Source: Monocercomonoides exilis (taxonomy: Eukaryota; Preaxostyla; Oxymonadida; Polymastigidae). From it: DNA of 64,000 bases. The DNA lies in contig LSRY02000018.1 in the NCBI GenBank assembly GCA_001643675.2, positions 1,302,001 through 1,366,000 of the forward strand, written 5' to 3'. This document shows positions 1 to 21,879 of this stretch, piece by piece; the first letter of the stretch is position 1, and each line of letters opens with the position of its first letter. Both the position numbers and the translations under genes were made by a program. Under the pieces are notes generated by a model. The model made no database searches, was not told where the DNA came from, and was given only the letters and a program-made list of their open reading frames with translations.

Positions 1-198
1 TGCAATCGTTGACATTTAGCTGGAAATGCCGAAAAAACAATTCTTCTTGATCATCCCCACTTTTTTCATTCACAAAAATCTTTGAATCAATTATTCAAGA
101 AAATACGTTTTTATCTTTAAAAATTTTTGTTTTATTCAAACTCAAATTAAAAAATATAAACATTTAAGGTTTAGTTAAAGCTATTTCAGACACAGCGT

Positions 199-471
199 TC
201 ATTTCTCAATAATTAATGCTTTCTCACCGAAAAGCTGCTTAATTTGATCTTCTGCTTGCGAAATAACTGCATCAAATTCATTTTGAATTATTTGAATTTT
301 TTGTTCCGTGATATGGCAGAGGTATTCTTCCACGGTTAAGTCTTCGAGATCTGAATTCTTTGCTACGACTTCTTCATCTGGGTAAATTATATAAAAATAA
401 AAACATATCATTTAAAATAAGAACTTGAGATCAGAAAATATCATACTGTCTTCCTTTTCTTGTTCCATAGG
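199..471 (-). CDS. Small helical protein, C-terminal exons
   Basis: Two exons are visible. One runs 471-447 after an acceptor reading TTTTCAG. The last runs 377-199 and ends in TGA, with an intron of 69 nt between them (donor GTATGA, acceptor CCCAG, phase 1). The joined product is acidic and helical, about 66 residues from the ATG at 468-466, and holds the segment EEYLCHITEQKIQIIQNEFD, which looks like a coiled coil. The ATG lies only three bases after an acceptor-like site, so an upstream exon may add residues and the true start is uncertain. No family is recognised. The N-terminal helix is loosely like Borealin/Nbl1-type coiled coils, but that is only an impression. Confidence 0.45.
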
Positions 472-671
472 CTGAAAAGGAAAAATTTGTAATCTTGAAT
501 AAAGAAATATGGGGTTATATTTGAAACTTTTATTATTTGTTTCAAAAAGAAATAAATCCACACAGCAAAAGTATCAAAACGATGAATTCATATTTGTGTT
601 ATTTTTTATTTTTATTAAAAAAAAAATTAAAACAACAAAATTCTAAAAATAAATTTTTTTTGAAATGATTT

Positions 672-2516
672 TTAATAATGCGGAGTTAAAAATGAATCAT
701 CAACAGGATACTGAGGAGCAGTTATCAATTGATTTTGCGATCCTGGAGTAACCATCGAAGCCCCATACTGCGCTGTATTTTGCTGCGTTCCTGTGAATTG
801 CACTCCAGCATTCTCGTCCATTAATGAAATGCCATCTTGCTCTTTAGCTTCATCTGAAATGATTGTGTGTTCCATTGCTTCATACTCCTCTTTCCTTTTG
901 TTGTGTTTATGAACCTCTTCCAGCACCAGCCCTGCTGACTTCTCAATATGTACATTGCCACATCGTGTGTACTGCTCCAGCACTTCTATTGTTTCTGGCT
1001 CATCCATAGCTTGTGCAACCACATTGAAAGGAACAGAATCAGCAGTGAAATGAAGAGCATTGCTACTTTCTCCTGTTCTGTCATCGACCATCTCATCTGC
1101 CTGCATCCTGTTGCTAGCACTGTTATCATCATCTCCTTCATCATCTCCTTCTTCGTCATCGTCACTTAATTCTTCAATCATCATCGTTCCAGTTCTTGTT
1201 ATTCTCTCTTCTCTCTTCTTCTTCTTCTTCTCCTCTTTCATCATTCCCATCCCTATCTCGCTCCTTTCTGCCATCTGCCTCTTTCTGGCGAGTTCTGCCT
1301 CGTCCAGCATCTCCTTCAGCACCAACAACACAATTCCATCCACTTTCAGTGAAAAGCGATGGATGCAGAGAATCATTGCCTTGATGACTTCTTTGCAGGA
1401 CAATACAGCAAATGAGATGGAAGGGGGAGAAGGATGCACAGACAGGTAGCGAATGGCAAAGAGGAGCTCAATTGCCACTTCTGTTGGACCAGCCACAAGC
1501 GCAGGGACGATGTGGCGAAGGAGGCCGTGTTGAAGGAGATGGGAAGACTGATAGGGGGGAGGGGGGAGGATATGTAGAATAGGGAAATAAAGGAGAAATT
1601 GAAATTAGACATATGCGTATGGATTGATATGAAAGATTAATGATTGAGGAGAAAGTGATAAAAAAAAATGAAATTTTTGAAAAGAAAATTTTTCAAAAAA
1701 AAAAAAAAAAAAAAAAGAAAAAGAAAAGTTAGAAATAAATAAGTCCATATAACTCCAAAATAAATAGAATTCCTGCAAACCGTATAAGCATCGCGACATG
1801 AAAGATTAGCAACAGAACAAGCACATTGGTATCTGACACTGACAGCCTGATGGCAAAGCAGCAGAATCATCAGTCGGACACAGTCTGTTGTGAAAAGAGG
1901 CTAATCAGAGTAATTCATTGAGAATTATATATAGATGCAACGAATTGTTATTCATTTATATGTATGTCAGAAATATTAAAAACATAAGTAATGTTTTCAG
2001 AAAAAATAAAGAGAAAAAAGAAAGAAAGAAAATGATATAAAACAAGAAATCAGAACATTAATTCAAAACCTTCAAGTGTTGTGTTTTGAGTTCAGTCATG
2101 TTGTGGAGAATGGTAGTGAATGAAATGAGAAAGCGCAAAGAGCAGCCAGCAGAAGCCACTGGGGGCTGTTGAGCAGGCAAAGAAGAAGCAGAAAAGGAAG
2201 AAGTGTTTGATTGAGGTGATGTTGATAAGGAGATGGAAGGAGGGGCTGATGGAGCAGTTACTTGTTGAAGAAGAAGATTCAATGTTTCTTCATTGAGAAG
2301 GATCTGAGCAGGTGAATAAAATTAAAGGAATAAAAAAATAAATTGAAAAATAAATTAAAAAATCACAAAATTTTGTTAAAAAATAGAAACTTATTAAAGA
2401 AAAATGAAATAAACAGAAAAAACGAACAATTTCTTTAAACTTTTTCCTTCTTTTAAGTTTCCTCTTCAGCACTCACCCATTCATAATTCATTCATAAATC
2501 ATAACAAAAACATTCA

Positions 2517-2580
<64 letters not shown>

Positions 2581-2584
2581 CTTT

Positions 2585-2631
<47 letters not shown>

Positions 2632-3881
2632 CTCTTCCATCACACCAAAGTATTTCCTGGGTTGTGTGTTGTCAAAATGCTCAGGCAAAGGCATGCTTCA
2701 TCCCTCACAACTTCCTGCCTGTGTGAAATGTACTGCAGAAAGAGAGGGATGCACGAAGTGATCACACGATACGTGCTCTTAAGCAGCTCCACGGGAATGG
2801 TGGGCTTGATGTAAATGTTCGCTTCTTCTTCTGAGATGATGATGGAAGATGAGGCATTTAATGTTGTAGAAGAAGATTTGTCTGCTGTGGAAGAAGAAGA
2901 AGAAGGCACTCCTGATGCTGAGATTATCCCAGTCGATGCTTCAGCCCCACCTTTCATTTCACTTTCATTCGACTCAGATTCAGCGGCTGCGTTAACTTCC
3001 TTTTCTTTCAGCATTTCTGCTTCTTCTTCGTCGCTTGGCAAAGAATAAGTGTAGCACAACATGGACATTGCAAACATCACATTCGGCACGATTTTCTCGT
3101 TGCTCAGCCTCGCTCTAAGTATTTCCACCAACGGTGGTAAGACTCCACAGGCAATGCAATACTCTCGTAACGCTCCATTCCCCATTGCAATGTTTCCAAT
3201 AGCCCACGCCGTTTGTGAAACCAGCAATGCATTGTCGCATCTCAAAAGAGTTGGTGCATATTGCAGAAATCCACTGTACGCAAGCGATACTACCACTTCA
3301 TCTGCAAGCGTTGCTATCAAAGGAATAACAAAAGCAATCAAAAGCTTGAAACATAAACACAATCAAACCAATATTAGTTATAATAACAAGAATTTTATAT
3401 TTCAATTCCACGTCATTTGAAGCTTTAAGAATTTCTACAATTCTGTCAATGATATGCGCAGGGATATCCAGGTTTTTCTGTTTCGAAAGAGAATCTTTTC
3501 AAAATTGTCATTATTAACAGTTTTTTTGAACAAAAATTCTTTTCAAATAACCTTTTAAAAATTCTATTCCTTTCATAATTTCTGTGAGATCGTTAGAAAA
3601 CAGTGATTGTGTGTTCTCTTGAAATTGCACGGACTGTAAAAACAGTCGTCAATAAATAAATCATGTTTTAAATAAAACTTAAAAATCCGCATAAAGCACA
3701 CAAAATTAGATTCTTGCATTTGTGGAAAATCTTCTTCTTCTATCCTTTTCTTCTCCAAGGTTGAATTTCGTTTGCAATATCTTAGAGCAAAAGTAAACTT
3801 TCCTTTTTCTTCCTTAAATTCATCAATATCCGTATCATCGGAAAATCTTTGGTTCCGTTTTTCTTGAAACGGACAGGACAT
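672..3881 (-). CDS. Divergent importin-alpha (karyopherin alpha)
   Basis: Nuclear import adaptor that binds classical nuclear localisation signals and, through its N-terminal IBB domain, importin-beta. Seven exons fit with matching phases: 3881-3702, 3633-3552, 3494-3369, 3313-2646, 2303-2070, 1900-1781 and 1547-672. They give 761 residues, longer than the usual ~520. Exon 1 is IBB-like and basic (QEKRNQRF, ALRYCKRNSTLEKKR). Armadillo repeats follow: exon 4 carries QTAWAIGNIAMGNG, the WxxxN groove motif, and exon 6 carries AVSVRYQCACSVANLS. Other repeats are hard to see. A Ser-rich insert interrupts exon 4, and the C-terminus is a long acidic, Gln-rich tail. The intron between exons 4 and 5 holds a large microsatellite. 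Family assignment is firm, but divergence is high and NLS-binding ability is inferred. The gene is divergent from the KEN-box gene, 312 bp away. Confidence 0.82.
2521..2634. repeat. (CT)n and (CTTT)n microsatellite in an intron
   Basis: About 54 bases of pure CT are followed by about 55 bases of CTTT repeats. On the coding strand of the importin-alpha gene this is a GA/AAAG purine tract, lying just inside the donor of the 342-nt fourth intron (2645-2304). Such tracts are length-polymorphic and can form triplex DNA. Confidence 0.95.
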
Positions 3882-4193
3882 AGTTTGATGACTTTAAGAA
3901 ATAAAAAGGTTACAAATTAACTTTCTCTTTTCTTGATTTAAAGGTAAAAAATTTCAAAAGATCACAAACAATAGCCATAATGATATTTTTATTTTCTTTT
4001 TAAATTACAAATTGTGATTACAGAAGATTGATGGAGCCTGTGCTTCCAAAACCTACAAAAAGAGGTTCCTCGTTCCTTAAAATATTCGGTAGCACAGTTT
4101 GACTTTTCAAAGTTCAAGCTTTGTTCTTATCATTAATTGCTTATTGAATATTTCTATGTATTTTGAATAAAGTCCGAAAAAAAGCCTAGAGAT
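3882..4193. promoter_or_regulatory. Divergent promoter interval, importin-alpha / KEN-box gene
   Basis: This 312 bp AT-rich interval separates two start codons that face away from each other, so it must hold both promoters and both 5' leaders. No specific motif can be named with confidence. Confidence 0.4.
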
Positions 4194-4909
4194 ATGTATA
4201 AATCCTCTCCGACAAAACGTTTTCTGCAGAAAAAATCAAAACAAACTTCAGTCGACAAAGAAAATGATCCTTCATTTCTTTCACCAACATTTTCCAGAGC
4301 ACTTTCACTTCTTGATTCAATTACCCCTCCACCCATACAACGAACTGGTGCAATTAAATCACCAGAACGGACAATTCCAAACGGAATTGTTTCTCCATTT
4401 TTCAGTGGTTTGAAATATTTGAAATGTTTTTCAATGATGATGTTATTTTCTCAGGAAAGAATGATTTAACCAAAAAATATCTCAAATCATTAACTGTTAA
4501 AAAAAGCGATTTACCAAAAAACAAATCACAACATAAAATTTCATCCAAATCAGAAATAGATTCCTTGATTGATGACTTGCCAAAAAAAGTTAAGCATCCA
4601 AGGATGAATAAGAGGCAATTTCTTCAAGAAATAAAGAGCATCGAAAAATCAATCAAATGGGATGCAAAACCTACAGGTTTATTCCAACCCAAGCCCACAG
4701 ACGAGAAGTACAAAAGACCTTCACATAGAAGATCATTTGGCGATAAAGATACAGATGAAGATGAGAGATCTGAAGATGAATCAGAAATAGAAAGCAACGA
4801 AAATGAAGAAGAATTTGATGAGGAGAAAGATAGTTCATTTTCAATCGATGAATTTAAAAAGGATGATAAGATTGAACAGATCGATCCTCAAAGCATCTTT
4901 TTCAGCTGA
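4194..4909 (+). CDS. KEN-box nuclear protein with CDK-type sites
   Basis: Unrecognised protein of 221 residues from two exons, 4194-4404 and 4455-4909. The intron of 50 nt is GT-AG and the phases match. The N-terminal quarter holds a KEN box (VDKENDPS), the degron read by the anaphase-promoting complex. It also holds several proline-directed Ser/Thr sites: SSPTKR, LSPTF, ITPPP, KSPER and VSPFF. The middle is Lys-rich (KKYLKSLTVKK, NKRQFLQEIKSIEK). The C-terminal third is very acidic (DEDERSEDESEIESNENEEE) and the chain ends QSIFFS. Size, disorder, KEN box and clustered SP/TP sites resemble cell-cycle regulators of the securin/sororin kind. No conserved domain of those families can be confirmed by eye, so that is inference only. 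The ATG is the first in frame. Confidence 0.65.
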
Positions 4910-5673
4910 GAAAGGATGACTTGCATTTCAGTAGCTGTATTTCTTCTATTTCGCATTTCACTTTTAACTTTCACTTCACTTTGTTATTTGCGTCATTCTT
5001 GTGTTTTCTCAATTGCTTTATTTGCACTTCAACAAAATTTTTGTTATTGTTTTTGAAAGAGCAAAAAATTGAAGAAGAAACTCTCAAAATATTCTCATAT
5101 TTCAGATTTTTTCACAAAACATCAAGATATAAATGATGCAACTTATTTTTAAAAAAATAAATAACTTCTGAAAAAATTAATAAAGAAATTAAAAATTAGA
5201 AATCACAAACACAAGCTTTTTCAAACAATAAAAGTACAAAAAAAAGATGTCATTCTTTATTTTCATGCGAAATTTATCGTATAAGTTCGAATAAAACACC
5301 TTGCGAAAAAAAGGCTTTTAAACAGCAAAAGAGCGAACAAATGGAAATTCCGTTGAAGAAGAAGTTTAAAAAAAAGGAAAAGTCAAAAAAATTAAAATAA
5401 AACAAAACAAAATCAAAAATAAAAACTGTATTTTTTATTGAGAATAGATCAGCCAAAATGTATTTTTGAGTTCCAAACAATTTAAAAAAAAAAAAAAAGC
5501 AATCAAATTATCAACCAAAATGTTATGTACTAAACACAGTGTGTACATCTTCTTCAACCAATCAAAGCGGAACAAATACACAAAACTCAACACATTAACA
5601 CATTAACACTTCGATGCAAACTCTTTCACACACACTAATAACACGGCATTTCAAACAAAAAATCACCAAAACT
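4910..5673. other. Intergenic interval, no gene seen
   Basis: AT-rich sequence between the convergent ends of the KEN-box gene and the deubiquitinase gene. Short open frames here are rich in Phe and Lys and show no family signature. It must hold both 3' ends. Confidence 0.5.
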
Positions 5674-14805
<9,132 letters not shown>

Positions 14806-15001
14806 TGCTTCGGTGAAGAAGCGCTCTCTTTAAAAGTTAATAACCCAATACATAATTTAATTCGAGGATTTTGGTGAATTATCAAACAAGTGAATTACTG
14901 CACTAGTACATAGAAAAATATAGAAATTTATGAAAAAATAACATAAAAAGATGCATATTAACCTTTATTAATTATTCTTTTATTTTATTTAGTTTTTTAT
15001 T
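14806..15001. promoter_or_regulatory. Short divergent promoter, USP7-like / F-box gene
   Basis: Only 196 bp lie between the start codons of a deubiquitinase (-) and an F-box protein (+). Two genes of opposite sense in ubiquitin signalling therefore share one promoter interval. Nothing more specific than AT-rich sequence is visible. Confidence 0.4.
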
Positions 15002-18000
15002 ATGCAAAGAAAAGTTCAAACAACATTTGACGAAAAGAAGTATCAAAACAAATCGCAATCAAAAGAAATACCAACAATTGACGTTGTTTTCAAGTCGCTT
15101 TCAGATGATATCTTGACACTAATATTTCAGAATTTATCCGAAGAAATTTTCACTATATTACATGTTTGACTTAAAAATTATTTGTGGATTATATTTTTGT
15201 TGTCAATTTTGACTTTTTATAGGTTTCTGAACGATGGAGGACATTGGCAAAGAATATTACAAAATTGACATTGCCGAGCAGAAAATGGAAAATATCCGAT
15301 CTTCTTCATGTTGTCCAAATGCTTTCAAAACTCAGAGAATTTACATACATATCGGAAGAGCCAGAGCATGAATTACCTTTCTCAAAGGAACTTTTTCATT
15401 CTTTTGTCAATTTCTGTCCCCATTTAGAAATGATCCACATTGGAAATTGGACTCATGCATACGATGGATGCGTTGAAGATATACTACTCTCATTTCCTAA
15501 TTTGCAATCATTGTTTTTAACAAATTGCTCAAACAATGGAGTACCAATTCAACCACTTCGTTGGGATTCGCATCTTCCATTAAATAGTGTTCTAGAATGC
15601 TGTCAAGCAGGCACAGGGAATTTTAACGCAACAGTTCAACCACATCAAGAGGGAATACCGGACGAAAGGAGAGATCGGTTTCATGAAATGGATGGAGAAG
15701 TGATGGAAGAACAAGATAACGGTGAAGATGATGAATTATTACTAAACAACAACCATCAAATGAGAGACATTAACGACCAAAACTTCTTCCAACCACAAAG
15801 AGGCGCACTATTACACCACGGTGCCGCACCGGCTGTTCAGCAGCCTGGTCATGCTCAGCTTAATCCACAGATGGCTTCCCTAACAAACAAATTCAACCAG
15901 ATTTCTGAAGCGATCAACCAAAGTGTGGAAGACTGGCTTCCGATTGCAGGGCAGATGCAGGAAGAGCCGCATCCATGGAGTTCCTTAGAGAGTGCTGTGG
16001 AGGCAGAGGCAGAAGAGGCAGCAAGACGGAAGGAGAATATGAGGAAAGAGAGAGTAGATGCCATGGCACAGCAGTGGCGCAGACTCGGTCCAGCTTTTGA
16101 GAGGACGATGCGACTGAGGGCTGATTTGGAGGCAGGTAGAAGAGCAGCAGAAGGAGGAGAAGAAGAAGGAGAAGAAGGAGAGAGTGAGGAAGAGGATGAC
16201 GATCAAATGTTCGGAGGGGCAGAGGTTCGGCCAAGAAGACGCACCAGACAGGAAAGAAGAGAGGAGCAAGGAATGCGCAATCCAAGATCCCATATAAGGG
16301 GAGTCTATTCGATGAAAGTGCCAGCCATCACGATGCCCTCTGCGATTTCTGTGTTGTATTCTGAGTCTGCTCCAATTGATGTGTCGAACGAGCTGTTCTT
16401 CACGGCGCCTTCACAGTCTGTCCTGATACCATCACTGCACAATCCTTCTTCTTCTATGGAAGCTTCCAAATCAAGTGCAAGTGATTCAAGCCATTCAGTA
16501 GAGGACGAATGTGATTGCGAGTCTGAAGAGGAAGATGTGATTGAGTTACGCAGTTCAGACAAGTTTCACACTTTAGCCCATTCAGGCTCCTCTTCATCAT
16601 CTTCCCCACCTTTCTTGCATGATTCGCTGACTGTGCTGGATTTGTCTGGGACGCCCTGCCGATCTCTGTGTGTTGTGCATCTGCTGCCTTCGCTGGTGAC
16701 ATTTCGCTATGGCAATAGCTTTGAGGCAGAAGAGGTGGAAAGACAGCAAAAGATAGGAACAGAGAAGGAGAAGGAAAAAGAGAAAGAAGCAGAGCTCAAA
16801 CAGCAGAAGAAGGCAGAGAGGGAAAGAGAGAATGAAGGCGTGTTGATGGTTGGGCTAGTGGCAGAAGAGGAGAGAAGAAGAGAAATGAAAGAGGAGGAAG
16901 AAGAAAAAGAAGATGATGAAGAAGGGAAAGAAGCTATTTCAAATAAATCTCCAATGAGTCACAATGAAAAGAATGATAAAAAAGAAAATGAATCGAAAAG
17001 TGCAACATCAGATGAAGCAGATGATTTTCAATTCGATTTTTCGAATCTTCCAGCTCCGACATTCTCTTCATCAGAAGCAGAAAAGTATTCTTCCTCGCCT
17101 CCATCATCTTCAACCATCTCTTTCTCTGCATCCTCTTCTTCCTCTTCCTCTTCTGCTTTTGATCCCAACGCAGACATTGGTCCATCAGATCCCAAGTTCT
17201 TTGTTTCCACCTTGCCTCTTCCTTCCTTCTCGCCAAAAGATGCCACTCGAATCATTCGCACCTCTCCTCTTTTTGCCTCTCGCTTTTGGGGGGATTCTCT
17301 TCTTATCTATCCACACTTCTCTTCTGCCCTTTCTTCTGCGGCTTCTCCTTCGCTCACTTTTTCATCAGCTTCTTCCTCTTCCTCTTCTTTTTCAAATTCT
17401 ACACCTTCTTCTTCAGGCTCTTCATTGCCAGATTTCAGAACAAATTTCTTCCATCGTCTTATCTCTTTCTTTTCAAATGAAGATAGTTCCGCTGCTCCTC
17501 TTCTCTCTTCTCTTTCAAACTTCACATCTTCCTCTTCTTCCCAGCGCACTCTTTTCCCTTCGCACATCGGAGCTTCCAGCTACAAGCCACAGAGCAATTC
17601 CACTCAACCCCCTTTCCCCATGTTTAATGCAGGAGCAATTAATCCATTGATGGGAGGGATGCCGATGAATATTCCTCCAGGTGGAATGATGGGGAATATG
17701 TGGAATATGGCTGGGGATGGCATGAGAAGAGAAGTGAGAGAGACAAAAGTGCTGCCAACAGATTCCAACCAGTTTCCACTGCTGAACACGATGCTTCCAC
17801 CAGATCTTTCAACATACCATGACGATATCAACACGCTTCTTGGTGCGTCTTCTGATGAAGAAAAAGATAACAATTCTATTTCACCTCAATTATTGACTGA
17901 TAATTCATCGAAATCACCTTATTCTCTTTCTCTGCCCCTCACACCTCTTCGTTCACCAACAATCTCTTCCCTCACTCTCTCTTCATTCGCTCTGACAGGC

Positions 18001-20410
18001 GATGCTTTCTTCCTTTCCTCTCTCTTTCCTTCTTTGCAGCATCTTTCTCTGGTAAACTGTTCTCTCCACAAACACACAGCACTTGCGCCTCTTCCGCATC
18101 TTCTGTCTCTTCAGCTGAAAGGACTGGAAGCTTCGACATTTACTCTATCTGCGCCATCACTGAGATCTCTTGTGATTGAGAACTGCTCAGAATTCACTGG
18201 TATGATTCAATTTATTTTTAAAACTGTAAAGAAACAGTCTTTTTTATTCTTTTTGCTTGGAATCTTTGTGATTTTGTTAATAAAGAAAAAGAAAAAGATA
18301 ATTTTTAAAAGTTTTTATTGTGATGAATTCGCTTTATAAACAAATTAATTTCTTTTCTTTTCTTTTCTTTTCTTTTTCCAAAAAAATCTCACAATTTCTT
18401 CTATTTATCTTTTGTCCAATCAACCAGGCACTTCTATTGAGATGACAATCGCACTTTTCCCTTCTCTCACTTCTCTTACCATCTCCCGCTGCCCTCACGT
18501 CTCCACTCTTTCCATTCCTTCTTCCTTCTCTGCTCTTCCTTATCCTTACGCGCCAGGCACAGTCTCTCCCTTCATCACTCAAGCTGATGGCATTGATGCT
18601 GCAGATATGCCCCTCCTTTCACAGACGAAAGAAGACGATGACAGCAACGACCCAACAAAAACTGTTCTTGTTCCAACCACAAACTCGTCTTCTGCCCTTC
18701 CTTTGGACCAATCCCCATCTTATCTGAGCTATCTCTCTATTTCCCACTGCCCCACTTTCACTCATCTTTCGCTGAAATGCAGACATTTGGTTACACTTTC
18801 TATTGCCTCGCCACATCATTCGTTTGCTCTCTCTTCGATCCATCCTCTTCTGATGAACTGTCCTTCTCTGCAATCATTTTCTCTCACTGGAACACGCAGA
18901 CCGGTCGCTGCTATTGGAGTCATTGGCTCATCTTCCTCATCGTCATCATCATCAGCATCTTCTTCTTCTTCCACGGGGAGTGATGGAACAGACGAGAAAG
19001 ATACCGATGCTCCTCTCCTTCCAGAAACGAAAAACCAACTGTTTTGGGAGGATAAACCCCAAAATCGCTCTTCTTCTTCTTCTTCTTCCACATCTTCTGC
19101 CTTTGGTCCTTCAGTGATTGTGTCACACAAGAATCTGAGGATGCTTGACTTGTCCAACACAGACGTTGCTTCTCTTCTTCTTTTCACTCCAAAGCTAACT
19201 TCACTCGAACTGTCGCACTGTCCTTCTGTTTGCGACAACACAATCAAAACTCTGCTTGCTAACATCAAAAAAGAGATGCATGTACCAATGGAAGATGCGA
19301 TTTCTTCTGTATCAGATCCTGATCGCATTGAAACTTACTCAGTTTCTTCTTCTTCTTCTTCTTCTTCTCTTCCCCTTCTTTCCTCGTTAAATCTCTCCTT
19401 CTGTCCTTCTCTTGTCAACCCTGCCTTCCACTCGCTTCCACTCCTCACATCGCTCAATCTATCTCATTGCATCTCACTCGAAACTCCTTCTCTTTCTCTT
19501 CCTTCTCTTTCGTCTCTCTATTTCCCCAGCTGCTCTTCTTTCCGCTCTTTTTGTCGATTGGAGTGTCCGCACCTTACCACTCTCCTCCTTCCGCGCTTCC
19601 CATGTGACGCCATCAAACACATCCACACACCCAACCTGCTGTCGTTGCGTGTCTTAGACTTGGAAGAGGACAACAGGAGGAAGAAGATGAGCGAGGCAAT
19701 GCAGAATTTAGCTGCAAGTGATGTTTATTCTGATCCATCTATGTCTTCATCTGAATCCATCTCCAAAGTCGCGGCCCAGCTGCCTGTCCTGTTTCCCACC
19801 CTCACTTCACTCAGTCTCACCTCGTTTTCGCCCTTCCGCATAATCACAACCGCACCACAGCCTCTGCTTCCTCTGCGTTTGTCTTCCCTCACTCTTTCTG
19901 GACCGTTAAACGACAAGCATCTTGCTGGGCTTTCTTCCTTCGCACCATTCCTGTCGCATCTTGTGCTTATCCATCCATCTGTTGTCCACGCTAAAGTGGC
20001 TTGTTTGGTGAATTTGACATCATTTTGGGTGTCAGATGCAGCAGAAATGGAGGATTTGTGTGTGGAAGGAAATGATATTGTCAGTTTTACTGTTGCTCGC
20101 TGCAGCACAGTGAAAGAGATTGTTTTGAGGAAGAAAGAGCGAAATGAATCAGGTGATATTGATTCTTCTTCGCATCACACTTCAGAAGTTGTTCATACAA
20201 AGCAGAGGAAATCTTCACTGAGAAAACTATCTTTGCTTTCTTCGCAAGTTCTTGATGTTTCTTTCACCTCTCTTTTTGCTCTGAGATCTGTTTCTGTGTC
20301 ATCTGATTATCTTGCATCGCTTTCAATCACAAGATGCAATCAAATACAAAGATGCAGCGTTGGAGAAAGAGTGAGTGCTTCTTCAAACAAGAACTTGGAA
20401 TCAATTATTC

Positions 20411-20449
<39 letters not shown>

Positions 20450-21728
20450 TTTCTTGTTCCTCCTCCTCCTCACATTCTCATGTTTCATTTCATTCGCTTA
20501 CCATCTCTCCGATCACTTCACCTGCACCAGAGATATCTGTTCATTATCCGCTCAGCCAGATTTCTTTGCTTCGCATCGAACAAGCAACACAGCTGAAAGA
20601 CGCTGAATGCAAAAAAATGTGGGAAAGTTTCACAGAAGAGGAAGCAGAGAAGCACACAAAAGATGAAGAAAGAGAAGAAATAAAAGAGCACTCATCCGCT
20701 TATCAAGATCAAATGAAGGAACAGAACACATTTAATGTAGAACTGCTGGATAATTCGGAGAAAACTGTTTCTTTTTCCTCGTCTTCTTCATCATCTTCGT
20801 CTTCAAGTGAATTCAAAGGCAACAAGACTCTTATTCTGACAGGGGCAGTGCGGCTGGCTAATCCGCAGATCCCACCCGTATTCAGCACGATAGACTTGTC
20901 CAAAAGCTGGTCGCTGAAAGACGAGTCGCTCAGCCTGATTCTTTCATCGCCTCATCTCCACACGCTCATCCTCAACTCATGCAACGCCCTTGTGCTACCT
21001 ATCATACCCAGCCATTCTTGTTTGACTTCTCTTTCGCTCAAACATTGTGTCAAACTTGCTGGTATCTGCTTTGAGGCTGATAAGAGCATTGGTACAGATG
21101 CAGATTCTGTTCAGCTGCACCGCTGCCCCATCAGACACCTCGACTTGTCACACTGCCCTCAGCTTGTATTCAAGAGGAGAGGCGAGGAAAGTCAGAAAGG
21201 GGCAGTTGCTAATATAGATTCATCATCATCATTTTCTTCATCTTCGTCTTTCTTGCCATATTTCCCTCCAACATTGGAAGAACTAAACATATCAGAGTGC
21301 CTTCGAGTCGATGATTCCTGCCTCTCTTCCATCTTTTCTTCTTCTTCTTCTTCTTCTTCTTCTTCTTCTTCGCAATCTCTTCCTTCGCTTCTTTCTCTGA
21401 ACTGCTCAGGCATCCCAAAAAAGATGAGTGGTCTGCCAATTTCTTCTGCAACGCTAAAGACTCTCAATCTCTCAAAGTGCACCGGAGTCAATGATGAATC
21501 GATTGCAGGTTTGTTCGATAGTTTTTGAATTTTATTGTTGAATTGAATATTTTTTTGCTTTTGTTAAAAATTTTAATCTCAAAAATGAAATGCAATTTTG
21601 CAATTGATTTTTGCATTGGTTGTATTTCATCCTTCTTTGTGTTTCCATGCTTGGATGATGTAAAATCAAAATTGTGATTTAGTTATCTTCAATTCTTGCC
21701 CATCACTTTTGCAGTTGATAATGGATAG
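15002..21728 (+). CDS. Giant F-box / leucine-rich-repeat protein
   Basis: Probable substrate receptor of an SCF (Skp1-cullin-F-box) ubiquitin ligase. Four exons fit in phase: 15002-15163, 15223-18199, 18428-21508 and 21715-21728, giving 2,077 residues. The first intron falls inside the F-box, which reads FKSLSDDILTLIFQNLSEE before the intron and SERWRTLAKNI after it, at about residues 28-65. The rest has Cys-type LRRs of the FBXL/AMN1 kind, for example SLNLSFCPSL, SLNLSHCISLETP, HLDLSHCPQL, ELNISECLRVDDSC and TLNLSKCTGVNDESIAG. Long Ser, Glu and Lys tracts separate them, including a (TCA)n serine run near 20.4 kb. Reading through the last intron would give a nearly identical end (GLFDSF, stop at 21528), so the tiny last exon is the least certain part. 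The substrate is unknown. Confidence 0.8.
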
Positions 21729-21879
21729 TACGAATGTTTCAAGTGAAGTGAAAGAGCAGATAACTATTTCTATGCAACTTAATCAAGCAAATGGTTTTGA
21801 AGATCGAGCGTTTTAAAAAACATATATATTTGTTTCCAAATGATTTAAGTCGTTATCAAGCTTATCACTTTATTGGATA

